Shown: piece by piece, positions 55,565 to 64,000 of the stretch
How the letters are laid out: each line of letters begins with the position of its first letter
How positions within the stretch are numbered: position 1 is the stretch's first letter
Source: Anaerosphaera multitolerans
GTDB taxonomy: Bacteria > Bacillota > Clostridia > Tissierellales > Peptoniphilaceae
Length of the DNA stretch: 64,000 bases
NCBI RefSeq assembly: GCF_004006535.1
Contig: NZ_RLIH01000011.1
Span: 1 to 64,000, forward strand
Direction: 5' to 3'
Made by a program: the position numbers and the translations under genes
The notes under the pieces: generated by a model
What the model saw: the letters and a program-made list of their open reading frames with translations, nothing else
Told to the model about the DNA's origin: nothing
Databases searched by the model: none

Positions 55565-56236
55565 ATGGATAAAATTTTAATAATTGAAGATGATGTGAAT
55601 CTTGCTGAAAATTTATATAAAAAATTAGAGGAAAATAATTACAAAGCACATATTTTAAAGGATATAGAAAATTTTAAAAAAGAATTTTATAACTTTATGC
55701 CTAATCTTATTTTGTTAGATATAAACTTGGGAAGTTATAACGGCTTTGAGTTGTGTATGAATTTAAGAAAACAAACAAAGATTCCAATTTTGTTTATTAC
55801 AGGACGTGATTCGGAAAAGAGCGAAATAGAGGCGCTTAATATAGGCGGAGATGATTATATAAAAAAACCTTTTTCTATGGATATTTTACTTGCAAGGATT
55901 GACAGGCAGTTAAAATCACAGTCAATGGAAAACAGAAAGTCAATAATTTATAAAGAATTAGAATTGGAAATAGATAAACAAATTATAAAAAATCTCAATT
56001 CAAAGGAAGTTCTGGAGCTTTCATCTATAGAGTTTCAACTGCTTTTCTATTTAATTAATAAAGCAGGTGAAGTAGTAGATAGAGGAGAGTTAATGGATTA
56101 TCTTTGGGAAAATCGAAACTATGTTGATCCAAATGCTCTAAACGTAAGTTTGAGTAGACTTAGAAAATCATTGGCAGAGATATCTGATGAGAATTTTATA
56201 GAGTCTATTAGAGGTGAGGGGATAAGGTTTTGTTAA
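55565..56236 (+). CDS. response regulator, BceR-like (OmpR family)
   Basis: A 223-residue regulator. The receiver domain has IIEDD, phospho-Asp in LILLDINLGSYNG and KKPF. The C-terminal winged helix has ELSSIEFQLLFYLI and NVSLSRLRKSL. I start at ATG 55565 (GGAGA upstream); the longer frame's TTG overlaps that site. First gene of a regulator-kinase-ABC set. Confidence 0.9.
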   Translation: MDKILIIEDDVNLAENLYKKLEENNYKAHILKDIENFKKEFYNFMPNLILLDINLGSYNGFELCMNLRKQTKIPILFITGRDSEKSEIEALNIGGDDYIKKPFSMDILLARIDRQLKSQSMENRKSIIYKELELEIDKQIIKNLNSKEVLELSSIEFQLLFYLINKAGEVVDRGELMDYLWENRNYVDPNALNVSLSRLRKSLAEISDENFIESIRGEGIRFC

Positions 56237-57237
56237 AAAAATATTTTGAAAATAATTGGGAGATTATCTTTTACCTTTGGATTACAAGAGTTTTAGTTTC
56301 AGTTTTAATGGTTTTGTCGGGAGCTAAGTTGGAAATGTTCCTTTTGACAATAATTTTATACTTTGTTTTTGATTTTATATATTTTGGATTAAAATTTCTA
56401 TCTTTTAAGAAAGAAAGGGAACAATTAAAAAATCTAGTAAGCAATATAGAGCATCATTACTATATTCACGAGCTGGTAAAGAGACCAAAGAGCGAAGAGG
56501 GTGCTATGTATTTTGACCTTATGAAACTTTCAAGTCAGGATATGGTAAGGGAAATAAGATATAATAATGAAAAATTAAAGGAATCTCGTGAATTTATTGA
56601 GGAATGGATACATGAAATGAAAACTCCAATTACCTCGTTAAAAATAATGGGAGAAAGTGTGGCTGATAAAAAAGGATTTTATGAGGAATTAAAAAGGTTG
56701 GAGGATATTTTAAATTTGTCTTTAAATTATATCCGCCTAGATACGTTGGAAAAAGATTACCATGTGGAAAGTGTAAATATTTTTGACAGTATTCATGAAA
56801 TAATAATTGCTGAAAAACAGTGGATAAGGGAAAAGGGAATTACTTTGGAAATAAATGTGAATTCAAAGACTTTTATTAAGACAGATGGGAAATGGCTGAG
56901 TTTTATTTTAAATCAAATAATTATAAATTCCATAAAGTACAGTAAGAATGGCGGAAGTATAAAAATAGATGAAGAAATTGAAGATTTTAATTATATTCTC
57001 TATATTGAAGATAGGGGAGTAGGAATACCGAAGTCCGACTTGCCTAGAATATTTGAAAAGGGATTTACAGGCTCGGGAGTTCAAAGAAAATCCGCTTCCG
57101 GTTTGGGACTTTATCTTGCAAAGAGGTGTGCAGATAAGATGAATGTAAAAATAGATGTTCAATCTAAAGAAAGTGAATATACCTCATTTAGACTTTCCTT
57201 TCCAGTGGCAATAGAACCTTTCAATACTGTAAGCTGA
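56230..57237 (+). CDS. intramembrane-sensing histidine kinase, BceS-like
   Basis: A 335-residue kinase. Two transmembrane segments (about residues 12-30 and 36-54) are separated by almost no extracellular loop. HisKA-type EEWIHEMKTPITSLK holds the phospho-His, and the ATPase has NQIIINSIKYSKNGG, EDRGVGIP and GLGLYLAKR. Kinases of this build sense through their BceAB partner. The TTG start overlaps the regulator stop. Confidence 0.9.
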   Translation: MLKKYFENNWEIIFYLWITRVLVSVLMVLSGAKLEMFLLTIILYFVFDFIYFGLKFLSFKKEREQLKNLVSNIEHHYYIHELVKRPKSEEGAMYFDLMKLSSQDMVREIRYNNEKLKESREFIEEWIHEMKTPITSLKIMGESVADKKGFYEELKRLEDILNLSLNYIRLDTLEKDYHVESVNIFDSIHEIIIAEKQWIREKGITLEINVNSKTFIKTDGKWLSFILNQIIINSIKYSKNGGSIKIDEEIEDFNYILYIEDRGVGIPKSDLPRIFEKGFTGSGVQRKSASGLGLYLAKRCADKMNVKIDVQSKESEYTSFRLSFPVAIEPFNTVS

Positions 57238-57282
57238 CTCCTTACAATTTTAAAAGTAAAATGGAATTAAAGGAGTGGTAAA

Positions 57283-58047
57283 GTGGAAAGAATATTAGAA
57301 ATAAAAAATTTAGAGAAATATTATGGCAGTGGAGAGATTTTAACCAAGGCAGTAGATGGCGTTACTCTAAGTGTTTTTAAGGGAGAGTTTCTAGCTATAA
57401 TGGGAGCTTCAGGAAGCGGAAAGACCACCTTGCTAAACTGCATTTCCACCATTGATAGTCCTACAGGGGGAGAGGTGCTTCTCAACAAAAGGGATATTAC
57501 AAAAATTTCCAGTGGAGAATTGGCGAAATTCAGAAGAGAAAATTTGGGCTTTGTTTTTCAGGAGTATAATTTACTTGATGCCCTTACTGTAGAAGAAAAT
57601 ATTGGGCTGGCTCTGGTTATCAATAGAGAAAATAAGGGTGTAATTGCTCAAAAAGTAAAGGAAATAGCTTATCTTTTAGGAATTGACGACGTTTTAAAAA
57701 AGTTTCCCTATGAAATTTCAGGAGGTCAAAGACAGAGGTGCGCCTGTGCAAGAGCTATAATCCACAATCCTACTTTAATTTTGGCCGATGAGCCTACAGG
57801 TTCTTTGGACTCATACTCATCTAGACAATTGATGTCCACCTTAAAATCTTTAAATGAGAATAATAGGGCTACCATTTTAACAGTGACTCATGACCCTAAA
57901 ACTGCCAGCTATTGTCAAAGGGTTTTGTTTTTAAAAGACGGAAAGATCTTTAATGAGTTATTCCGTGGGGAAAAGAACCAAATGAAATTTCAATTGGAGA
58001 TTATGGATATTATAGCCCTCCTAGGAGGTGAGGACAATGTTGTTTAA
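57283..58047 (+). CDS. ABC transporter ATP-binding protein, BceA-like
   Basis: A 254-residue ATPase: Walker A GASGSGKTT, Q-loop FVFQEYNLLD, signature ISGGQRQRCACARA and Walker B LILADEPTGSLDS. This MacB/BceA pattern serves FtsX-type permeases. The GTG start follows AAAGGAGTGG. It overlaps the permease gene. Confidence 0.94.
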   Translation: MERILEIKNLEKYYGSGEILTKAVDGVTLSVFKGEFLAIMGASGSGKTTLLNCISTIDSPTGGEVLLNKRDITKISSGELAKFRRENLGFVFQEYNLLDALTVEENIGLALVINRENKGVIAQKVKEIAYLLGIDDVLKKFPYEISGGQRQRCACARAIIHNPTLILADEPTGSLDSYSSRQLMSTLKSLNENNRATILTVTHDPKTASYCQRVLFLKDGKIFNELFRGEKNQMKFQLEIMDIIALLGGEDNVV

Positions 58048-60001
58048 ACTGTCCTTTCGAAATGCAAGGAGAACTTTTTCAGATTACTTGATTTATATGA
58101 TTACAGTTTCCCTTGCAATATCCATGGAGTTTGCTTTAAATCGAATTTTATTTATAGATGAAATTTATGAAATGTCCAATGTGGCAGTAGGATTTAATTA
58201 TATGTTAATAGCTGCTTCTCTTTTTATGATGGCAGTAGTAGCGTTAATGATTAAGTACATGGTTAAATTTATAGTAGATAAAAGGTCTAATGAATTTGGG
58301 CTCTATATGCTAATGGGAATTGAACAAAAGAATATAAAACGGATTTTTTGGATTGAACAGATTTACCTTTGCATAGCCTCTTTAGGATTGGGAGTTTTGT
58401 TTGGATTGCTCTTGGGAGAAATATTAAAGATTATAATTTACAATTTTATGAACTTTAAATATTCCTTTGAACTCATAGGCTTTGGAAAGTCCTTAACAGT
58501 TACGGTTATAGTTACAGCACTGGCTTATTTATTTTCATATATTTTCAGTTTTAGACTTTTTAAAAGAAATAAGATAATAGACTGGATTAAATCAGATAGA
58601 ATAAATGAAGTGGAAAAGCATCAGAATCCCAAAATTCAAATTATTAAATTAAGTCTGTCTTTTATAATTTTAGTGGTTGGATTATTTACTTTAAACCATG
58701 CTTTTAGTGAAGAGCTTAATATGGCGTTTTTTCCCCTTGCTGTACTTTTAATTCTAATAGGTATCTATGAAATATCATCTTCAAGTGTGGTTTTATTTAA
58801 TGGTGCTTTACTAAGAGATAATAATTTTACAAAAAGAGTCTTGCCGGTGAGATTTATAGGTGGCAAGGTTAAGACCATGTCTATGCAACTGGGAACATTA
58901 TCAATTTTATTTGTACTTTCATTGACACTTTTGTCAATGGGAATAATATTTGCTAATTATTACAAAGGCTTTGAAGATGAATATGGAAAATTTGATTTAA
59001 TCTATAGGATGGAAGAAAAAGATGAGGAATATATAAATGGAATTGAAGAAATAGTAGGTGGTTTTGGGAAAAATGAAAAAACCACTTTAAAGGTTTACAA
59101 AACTCCTCCTTCTGAAATTTATAAAATTGTCTACTCACATTTATCTAGGGAAGAAGTAGAGGAATATGGAGAGGAGATATTACTTTCACTTTCGGACTAC
59201 AATAAGTTAAGATTAGCTGCAGGTTATGACGAGGTAAGTTTAAAGGAAAATGAATTTATTATTCAAACCTATTTTCAAATGCAAAATTTAAAAAAAGATG
59301 TATCTTTAAAAGATTATGAAATCAATGGGGAAAAATATAGTTTGAAAGCTATAATAGATGAACCTATGAATACTATTGATATAAATTCCTACTATATTGT
59401 TATAGAAGATAGGGAGCTTAATGATTTAAAGGCGGATAATGAAATTTATTTATGGAAGATAGAGGATTATGATTATATTAAACTTCATGATAGGTTACTT
59501 AGCTATGCTATAGGAGTAAATAAGGAGACTCGTGAAGTTTATGATTTAAATGGTAGAAGTATTGAGCTTTCTTGGAATATATCCATAGCTCAACAGAATT
59601 TAAATGAGTACTTGGTATCTTTAACAGGTTCTGCCTTGGCCTTGCTTTTAATAGGTTTGATATTTGCGCTGGTAATGTGCACTGTACTTTCCATGAATTT
59701 ACTGTCAGGGGTTAAGACCTATAAGAGAAGATATGAACTGCTTAGTAAATTAGGAGTACCTAAAGGTGAAATAAGGAAATTAATTTGGCAACAGATTTTA
59801 ATTCTCTTTTTATTTCCTTTAATATTGGGACTGCCAATATCTATAGTTACAGTTATGATAATTAATAAAATATTTTCCAGCGTAATGACCTTGGGGTATA
59901 TAATATTAAACTTATTATTGACAGTTCTTGTATTTATCTTGATTTATATGATTTACATGGTTGCAACTTATAAGACTTATGAGGCTGCAGTTGAAAATTA
60001 A
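58037..60001 (+). CDS. FtsX-family permease, BceB-like
   Basis: A 654-residue membrane protein with about ten spans arranged 1+3, 4 and 3 around a large extracellular domain of roughly 210 residues (about 310-525). The last third carries the FtsX permease domain. With BceA it removes or frees peptide antibiotics from lipid targets and signals to the kinase. The start is ATG 58037 behind GGAGGTG. No biosynthesis gene for a peptide is seen. Confidence 0.9.
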   Translation: MLFKLSFRNARRTFSDYLIYMITVSLAISMEFALNRILFIDEIYEMSNVAVGFNYMLIAASLFMMAVVALMIKYMVKFIVDKRSNEFGLYMLMGIEQKNIKRIFWIEQIYLCIASLGLGVLFGLLLGEILKIIIYNFMNFKYSFELIGFGKSLTVTVIVTALAYLFSYIFSFRLFKRNKIIDWIKSDRINEVEKHQNPKIQIIKLSLSFIILVVGLFTLNHAFSEELNMAFFPLAVLLILIGIYEISSSSVVLFNGALLRDNNFTKRVLPVRFIGGKVKTMSMQLGTLSILFVLSLTLLSMGIIFANYYKGFEDEYGKFDLIYRMEEKDEEYINGIEEIVGGFGKNEKTTLKVYKTPPSEIYKIVYSHLSREEVEEYGEEILLSLSDYNKLRLAAGYDEVSLKENEFIIQTYFQMQNLKKDVSLKDYEINGEKYSLKAIIDEPMNTIDINSYYIVIEDRELNDLKADNEIYLWKIEDYDYIKLHDRLLSYAIGVNKETREVYDLNGRSIELSWNISIAQQNLNEYLVSLTGSALALLLIGLIFALVMCTVLSMNLLSGVKTYKRRYELLSKLGVPKGEIRKLIWQQILILFLFPLILGLPISIVTVMIINKIFSSVMTLGYIILNLLLTVLVFILIYMIYMVATYKTYEAAVEN

Positions 60002-60026
60002 AAGAGGCTTATAGCCTCTTTTATAA
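59999..60026. terminator. bidirectional terminator
   Basis: AAAGAGGC/GCCTCTTT stem with a short loop between the convergent BceB-like and MetE-like genes. Confidence 0.8.
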
Positions 60027-61133
60027 TTCTTCTATTTTATTTCCAAGTTCCACGCATAATCTGATTTTTTTCCATTGATCTTCTTCAGTTAAATGGTTTC
60101 CTTCTTCTGTTGAGGCAAAGCCACATTGAGGAGATACACAGATTTGCTCCAATGGTACGTATTCTGTAGCTTCCTTAACTCTTTCCAGCAAGTCTTCCAT
60201 TTTTTCAAGTTTAGGTTCTTTGGAAGTGATAAGTCCCAGTACAATTTTTTGATTTCTTAAATTTTTAAGAGGTTTAAAATCTCCGGCTCTATCTGAGTCA
60301 TATTCTAGAAAGAAACCGTCAAAATTGTCTATTTCAAAAAGTCTTTTGGATATTAAATCGTAATCTCCTTCATAGAGCCATGAAGATTGAAAATTCCCTC
60401 TGCACATATGGAAAGTTATTCCCATATCCTTTGGTTTTTTAGCAAGACATTTTTCAGTTATATCTCCAAATTTTTGAACAAGTTCTTTTGGATCATATCC
60501 GAATTTTTTTATTGTTTTTTCAGAAGATGGATCTGATAGGGCGCCCCAAGCTGTATCATCAAGTTGAAGGTATCTACAGCCCGCATCATAAAAAGCTTGA
60601 ATACCGTCTTGATACGCCTTAATAAGGTCTTCTTCCAATTCTTTAAGGTTGTTATAGTATGGATTCTCATGGTATTTTTGAGATATAAGAACAGCGGAAT
60701 AATATATCATATTAGGACCCGGAATAGTTTGTTTTGCAATGGCATCTCCGGCATATTTCTTTACGAATTTAAAGTGTTCAATAAAGGGATGGTCTTTAGA
60801 GAAGCTTATCTTTCCGCTTACATAGGAAGATTCTACATCTTTTGCTTCAACCCCTTGAAACATTGAAATATCTCCTAAAGATAATTTTGTAATTCCATTT
60901 AATCCCAAGATGAAATCAAGGTGCCACCACCTACGTCTAAACTCACCGTCGGTCACAGCTTTTAATCCATTTGCTTTTTGTTTTTCAATTAAATCGATTA
61001 TTAATTTATCTTCCAAACTTCTTAATTCTTCACGGGTAATTTCACCTTTTTTAAAATTCTCTCTTGCTTTTTTAAGCTCTTCAGGTCTTAAAAAACTTCC
61101 TACAATATCACTTCTAAAAGGTACTAAACTCAT
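60021..61133 (-). CDS. cobalamin-independent methionine synthase family protein (YxjG/YxjH-like)
   Basis: A 370-residue protein matching only the C-terminal catalytic half of MetE. Zinc-type ligands appear in HMCRGNF and SPQCGFAS, with DGEFRRRWWHLDF near the N-terminus and YLQLDDTAW in the middle. Such short relatives transfer methyl groups to homocysteine, from folate or from another donor. The Met-type T-box upstream supports a methionine role. The start follows AAAGGAGGATG. Confidence 0.86.
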   Translation of the reverse strand: MSLVPFRSDIVGSFLRPEELKKARENFKKGEITREELRSLEDKLIIDLIEKQKANGLKAVTDGEFRRRWWHLDFILGLNGITKLSLGDISMFQGVEAKDVESSYVSGKISFSKDHPFIEHFKFVKKYAGDAIAKQTIPGPNMIYYSAVLISQKYHENPYYNNLKELEEDLIKAYQDGIQAFYDAGCRYLQLDDTAWGALSDPSSEKTIKKFGYDPKELVQKFGDITEKCLAKKPKDMGITFHMCRGNFQSSWLYEGDYDLISKRLFEIDNFDGFFLEYDSDRAGDFKPLKNLRNQKIVLGLITSKEPKLEKMEDLLERVKEATEYVPLEQICVSPQCGFASTEEGNHLTEEDQWKKIRLCVELGNKIEEL

Positions 61134-61154
61134 TTTTACATCCTCCTTTAAAAT

Positions 61155-61375
61155 AAAAAAAGTCTTCTTTGCATATGCAAAGAAGACGTATTAACGTGTT
61201 ACCACTTCTCTTTATTCGTATTTCACAATACAAATCTCATCAGGTACTATCATACCCTATTCCTATATCGGGGAAAACCGCCATAGCCTAAATTATTTCG
61301 GGATGGTGCTCCAAAGCCATTTTCAATCTTATATGTTATAGTTCTTTACACCTGACGAACCTCTCTTTAATAACA
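61155..61375 (-). ncRNA. T-box riboswitch, methionine type
   Basis: The minus strand carries the antiterminator T-box AGAAGTGGTAACACG, whose TGGT can pair with the ACCA end of uncharged tRNA-Met. The terminator GTCTTCTTTGCA/TGCAAAGAAGAC with a seven-U run follows. Upstream, CAGGTGT pairs with the later GTACCTG as the base of stem I, and GGTATGATAG offers an AUG specifier at 61251-61253 followed by A. The assignment of the specifier is by eye. Confidence 0.85.
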
Positions 61376-61417
61376 GAATAAAATTTACTTTCTTTTTCAC
61401 AGCAAGTATTTCAATTT

Positions 61418-61446
61418 ATATTACTAAAAATAAAACTATTTGTCAA
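61418..61446 (-). promoter_or_regulatory. promoter of the T-box transcript
   Basis: On the minus strand TTGACA and TAATAT are separated by 17 bp, about 40 bp before the T-box structure. Confidence 0.7.
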
Positions 61447-61499
61447 TGGATTTTATTTAGTTGACATTACAGATATATTTTAGAAAGCTTTGTTACAAA

Positions 61500-62783
61500 C
61501 TATTGCTTTAGCTCTTCAATAGCTATCTTTCTAATATCTCTTACAAGGTAGAGAGAGCCGCACCAAAGGATTAAATCCTCCTCATTGGCAAGTTCAACCG
61601 TCTTTAAAAAGGCGCTACGCCTGTCTGCTATAGCAAAGACCTCTTTATCGGTAAATTTTGAAACTATCCTGTAAAGTTTTTTAAGGTCTATTGCCCTTGG
61701 ATTGTCCACTTCAGTAAGGACTATTTTACTTGATTTTGGAATTAAGTTTTCAAGTATGTGGTCAAAGTCCTTATCTCCTAGAACGCTAAATCCCAAAATT
61801 AAATTTTTATATTTAAAGCTGCTTAAATTTTCCACAAGAGCCTTTATACTTTCCACGTTGTGACTTCCATCGAGAATTAGCAACGGATTTTCTTTAAGAA
61901 CTTCAAGCCTAGCTATATTTCTAGCACTGTAAATTGAAGATTTTATAATCTCATCTTTTAAATTAAAATATGTCTTTAAATAGTTTAAAACCATTAAGCT
62001 TAAAGAGGCATTATATACTTGGTGTCTGCCTAAAATCGAAGTTTTATAATTTTTAAAATCTCTAAAGGAAAATTCATTATAGAGATTATTTACATCTATA
62101 ATTTCTACTTCTTCAAGGTTAAAGGAATGAAGAGGCGCATTTTTTTCTTCGGCAATTTCTTTCAATTCATTTGTTGCCTCATTTTCACCGGGATAGATAA
62201 AGACATCTACGCCCTTCTTAATAATACCTCCCTTTTCATAGGCTATTTCTTTAAGTGTTGAACCAAGTATTCCCACATGGTCTTTGGAAATACTTGTAAT
62301 GATTGATACCATTGGTTTGGAAATTACATTTGTGGCATCAGTTCTTCCGCCAAGACCTACTTCAATAACTGCAACATCAACTTTTTCTTCATAGAAATAC
62401 AAAAAAGCAACTGTGGCAAAAATTTCAAAAGTTGTGGTATAGTATCCCTCTTTATCCAAAATATTTACGACGTCATAGACTCTTTTAAGGTAGTGGTTAA
62501 AGGAATTATCCGAGATAAAATTTCCATCTATTTGAATGGTTTCTCTAATATCTTCAATGTAGGGAGAAATAAATAATCCGCATTTTAAATTAGAGTTAGA
62601 AAGGGAGTTTTGAATATAGCTACATACTGAGCCCTTTCCATTAGTTCCTGCAACGTGTATGGTTTTGATTTTATCTTGAGGATTGTCAAATTTTAAAAGA
62701 AGTTTCCTTACATTATCCAAGGTATATCCTCCTTGAGGATCGCCTCTATCCAACATCCAACTTACTAATTTTTCATATTCCAT
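61500..62783 (-). CDS. folC: bifunctional folylpolyglutamate synthase / dihydrofolate synthase
   Basis: A 427-residue Mur-ligase-like enzyme that adds glutamates to folates so that they stay in the cell. The P-loop is HVAGTNGKGSV (about residue 45). GLGGRTDATN, SKDHVGILG (omega region) and LDGSHNVES are typical. I start at the ATG behind TGGAGG, not at the TTG inside that site. It is divergent from the THF riboswitch/folT unit. Confidence 0.95.
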   Translation of the reverse strand: MEYEKLVSWMLDRGDPQGGYTLDNVRKLLLKFDNPQDKIKTIHVAGTNGKGSVCSYIQNSLSNSNLKCGLFISPYIEDIRETIQIDGNFISDNSFNHYLKRVYDVVNILDKEGYYTTTFEIFATVAFLYFYEEKVDVAVIEVGLGGRTDATNVISKPMVSIITSISKDHVGILGSTLKEIAYEKGGIIKKGVDVFIYPGENEATNELKEIAEEKNAPLHSFNLEEVEIIDVNNLYNEFSFRDFKNYKTSILGRHQVYNASLSLMVLNYLKTYFNLKDEIIKSSIYSARNIARLEVLKENPLLILDGSHNVESIKALVENLSSFKYKNLILGFSVLGDKDFDHILENLIPKSSKIVLTEVDNPRAIDLKKLYRIVSKFTDKEVFAIADRRSAFLKTVELANEEDLILWCGSLYLVRDIRKIAIEELKQ

Positions 62784-62807
62784 AATATCCTCCAAACGAT
62801 AATATCA

Positions 62808-62836
62808 TTGATATTGCATATGTATTAATATAAAAT
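62808..62836 (+). promoter_or_regulatory. promoter of the first folT unit
   Basis: TTGATA and TAAAAT are separated by 17 bp, 9 bp before the riboswitch. Confidence 0.65.
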
Positions 62837-62845
62837 GATAGTAAC

Positions 62846-62943
62846 AGAGTAGGTAAAGAGCGTCAAGTGTTAAGAAATGGGATGTAGTTCTTAAACGAAG
62901 ATTCTTTATCGCGTCCGCTGGTATTTTTATACTTGCCCTACTT
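62846..62943 (+). ncRNA. THF riboswitch of folT (copy 1)
   Basis: AGAGTAGGTAAAGAGCGTCAAG opens the element, GGGATG and TTATCGCGTCCGCTGG lie inside, and CTTGCCCTACT closes it by pairing with AGTAGG. These are the conserved blocks of the tetrahydrofolate riboswitch (folT type). It sits 28 nt before the start codon, so it probably controls access to the AAAGGGG site. Confidence 0.92.
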
Positions 62944-62970
62944 TGATTTTATTGAAAGGGGCTTTTTTTA

Positions 62971-63513
62971 ATGGAAAAAAGTGAAGAAGTTCGTAGTGTA
63001 AAGGGAATTAGTACTAAGATTTTGGTGAGGTCCGCATTTTTGGCAGCACTTTCAATAGTACTTACGAGAATGTTGTCTGTCATGCTAGATCCAGCTCATA
63101 GAATAGGATTTGGCACCATACCCCTTATGTTATCGGGATTGATATACGGTCCTTATATAGGTGGCATTGTGGGATTGGTATCGGATTTAATAGGAGTTAT
63201 GATCAATCCTCAAGGGGCATTTCATTTTGGCTTTACATTAAATGCAATTCTAACAGGAGTAATACCTGGAGTAGTTAAGTTGCTGTTTTTAAATGGCAAG
63301 AGAGAAAGGCCTATAGTTGCAATAGTGCTAAGTAATGTACTAGTGATGATTATAGTTTATATGATATTAAATACTCTTTGGTTATCTCAACTTTTAGGCA
63401 AGGGTATGTATGCGCTTTTAATTACCCGAATACCTAAATCAATAGTTGAGTGTGTAGTTTTTAGTATAATAATGATTGCACTTTACAAAGCATTGAAAAA
63501 AACTAAATTTTAG
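62971..63513 (+). CDS. folT: folate ECF transporter S-component (copy 1)
   Basis: A 180-residue membrane protein with about six spans. FGTIPLMLSGLIYGPYIGGIVGLVSDLIG is cut by Asp residues as in FolT, and HFGFTLNAILTGVIPG follows. It binds folate and uses the shared ECF module, which is not encoded here. Regulation by the THF riboswitch supports the substrate. A near-duplicate unit follows downstream. Confidence 0.93.
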   Translation: MEKSEEVRSVKGISTKILVRSAFLAALSIVLTRMLSVMLDPAHRIGFGTIPLMLSGLIYGPYIGGIVGLVSDLIGVMINPQGAFHFGFTLNAILTGVIPGVVKLLFLNGKRERPIVAIVLSNVLVMIIVYMILNTLWLSQLLGKGMYALLITRIPKSIVECVVFSIIMIALYKALKKTKF

Positions 63514-63519
63514 TAATTT

Positions 63520-63547
63520 AAAAGAGACTCTAAGTGGGGTCTTTTTT
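63520..63547 (+). terminator. folT copy 1 terminator
   Basis: AAAAGAGACTC pairs with GGGTCTTTTTT (two G-U pairs) around a short loop, ending in T residues. Confidence 0.75.
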
Positions 63548-63710
63548 AAAGCTAACTATGTTAATTTATTAAAGAGAAAAATTGAGAAAAGAAAGTTCTT
63601 TTTTAAAAAGTCAAATTTAAAAATATCCTTATAAGGAGCATGGTTAGTAACTTATAGTAAATTAAAAGTAAAATTGAATATTAAATATTTTGAAAACATA
63701 TGTCCATCGG
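63548..63710. other. spacer between the two folT units
   Basis: AT-rich sequence. No ORF, RNA or repeat is visible before the promoter of the second unit. Confidence 0.6.
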
Positions 63711-63739
63711 TTGCTTTTTAATAGGTACTATTATAGAAT
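63711..63739 (+). promoter_or_regulatory. promoter of the second folT unit
   Basis: TTGCTT and TAGAAT are separated by 17 bp, about 10 bp before the riboswitch. It is not similar to the promoter of copy 1. Confidence 0.5.
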
Positions 63740-63748
63740 GAAATTAAC

Positions 63749-63846
63749 AGAGTAGGTAAAGAGCGTTAAGTGTTAAGAAATGGGAAGTTGTTCTTAAACG
63801 AAGATTCTTTATCGCATCCGCTGGTATTTTTATACTTGCCCTACTT
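63749..63846 (+). ncRNA. THF riboswitch (copy 2)
   Basis: Almost identical to the element at 62846, with only a handful of substitutions. All conserved blocks and the AGTAGG/CCTACT closing stem are kept, so it should still bind THF. Confidence 0.92.
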
Positions 63847-63873
63847 TGATTTTATTGAAAGGGGCTTTTTTTG

Positions 63874-64000
63874 ATGGAAAAAAGTAATAATGAAGTTAGT
63901 AGTTTGTATCCGAAGATGACGACTAAGGTTTTGGTGAGGGCTGCCTTTTTCGCTGCCTTATCCATTATTCTAACTAGGTTCCTATCCATTATGGTAACGG
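63874..64000 (+). CDS. folT: folate ECF transporter S-component (copy 2, 5' part)
   Basis: The first 42 codons are present and the gene runs off the window. MEKSNNEVSS differs from copy 1, but TKVLVRAAFFAALSIILTRF matches the first span of copy 1 (TKILVRSAFLAALSIVLTRM). Same AAAGGGG site and riboswitch spacing. Confidence 0.88.
   Translation, partial: MEKSNNEVSSLYPKMTTKVLVRAAFFAALSIILTRFLSIMVT

Noticed and set aside
61155-61375. Leader of the MetE-like gene considered as a SAM (S-box) riboswitch
   Set aside because: S-box core motifs are missing, while the TGGTAACACG T-box and a following terminator are present.
62846-64000. Tandem folT units considered as a mobile element
   Set aside because: No terminal inverted repeats, target duplications or transposase; a simple duplication explains them.

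Overview
The window is strongly AT-rich chromosomal DNA from a low-GC anaerobic Firmicute, probably of the Tissierellia/Clostridia type (a Peptoniphilus-like coccus is my best inference, not a proof). The reasons are a group-B [FeFe] hydrogenase, an F-type ATPase with a sodium-type c-subunit, ECF vitamin uptake S-components, a Met T-box, FMN and THF riboswitches, a SigI/RsgI pair, BceRS-BceAB and CtsR control. Genes are dense, with short spacers, Shine-Dalgarno sites and frequent intrinsic terminators. I see no phage, insertion sequence, CRISPR array or rRNA.

Layout. 0-9.3 kb: tRNA-Leu, apt, dinB, a HAD phosphatase, a small XRE regulator, an SDR, an L,D-transpeptidase with a WalR-like box, FMN riboswitch-ribU, and mnmA-rplY. 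9.4-14.8 kb: a coupled operon of apbE, a membrane protein, a secreted nuclease, a PgpA-like protein, a thioredoxin-like ferredoxin and a [FeFe] hydrogenase, followed by rplM-rpsI. 14.9-21.7 kb: a lone GcvT-like protein, GNAT, TraB/GumN, a SerA-like dehydrogenase, a MutS-like gene broken by an in-frame TAG, and a histidine phosphatase. 21.8-25 kb: sigI-rsgI and a lipoprotein with an RsgI-like domain and a Trp/Asp/Asn tail, both preceded by the same promoter motif; then a pyrD remnant. 25-31.2 kb: a DNA glycosylase, FMN riboswitch-ribDEBAH, pepT. 31.2-35.5 kb: a YtrA-type GntR regulator with an ABC exporter, plus a CPBP protease. 35.5-40.1 kb (minus strand): abgT, an abgB-like amidohydrolase and a YfcC carrier. 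40.6-46.5 kb: CtsR-controlled cbpA-clpB, then an orphan kdpDE. 46.6-53.5 kb: the complete ATP synthase operon with its two accessory membrane genes at the 3' end. 53.6-60 kb: traX, a divergent HxlR/oxidoreductase pair, and a BceRS-BceAB module. 60-64 kb: T-box-controlled MetE-like protein, folC, and two tandem THF-riboswitch/folT units, the second cut by the window end.

How the genes work together. Flavin is both made (ribDEBAH) and imported (RibU), each under its own FMN riboswitch, and ApbE uses it for flavinylation. Folate appears to be imported (FolT, duplicated), retained by polyglutamylation (FolC) and used by the MetE-like and possibly the GcvT-like proteins. Energy conservation is probably sodium-based.

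The most unusual region is the SigI module. Sigma factor, anti-sigma and lipoprotein share a GACCYY-N19-CGTA promoter motif. Both membrane-associated proteins carry an RsgI-type Asn-Pro motif followed by very low-complexity Asn/Asp-rich tails; the lipoprotein's tail is regularly studded with Trp. The lipoprotein looks like a partner or decoy in an envelope-sensing circuit.
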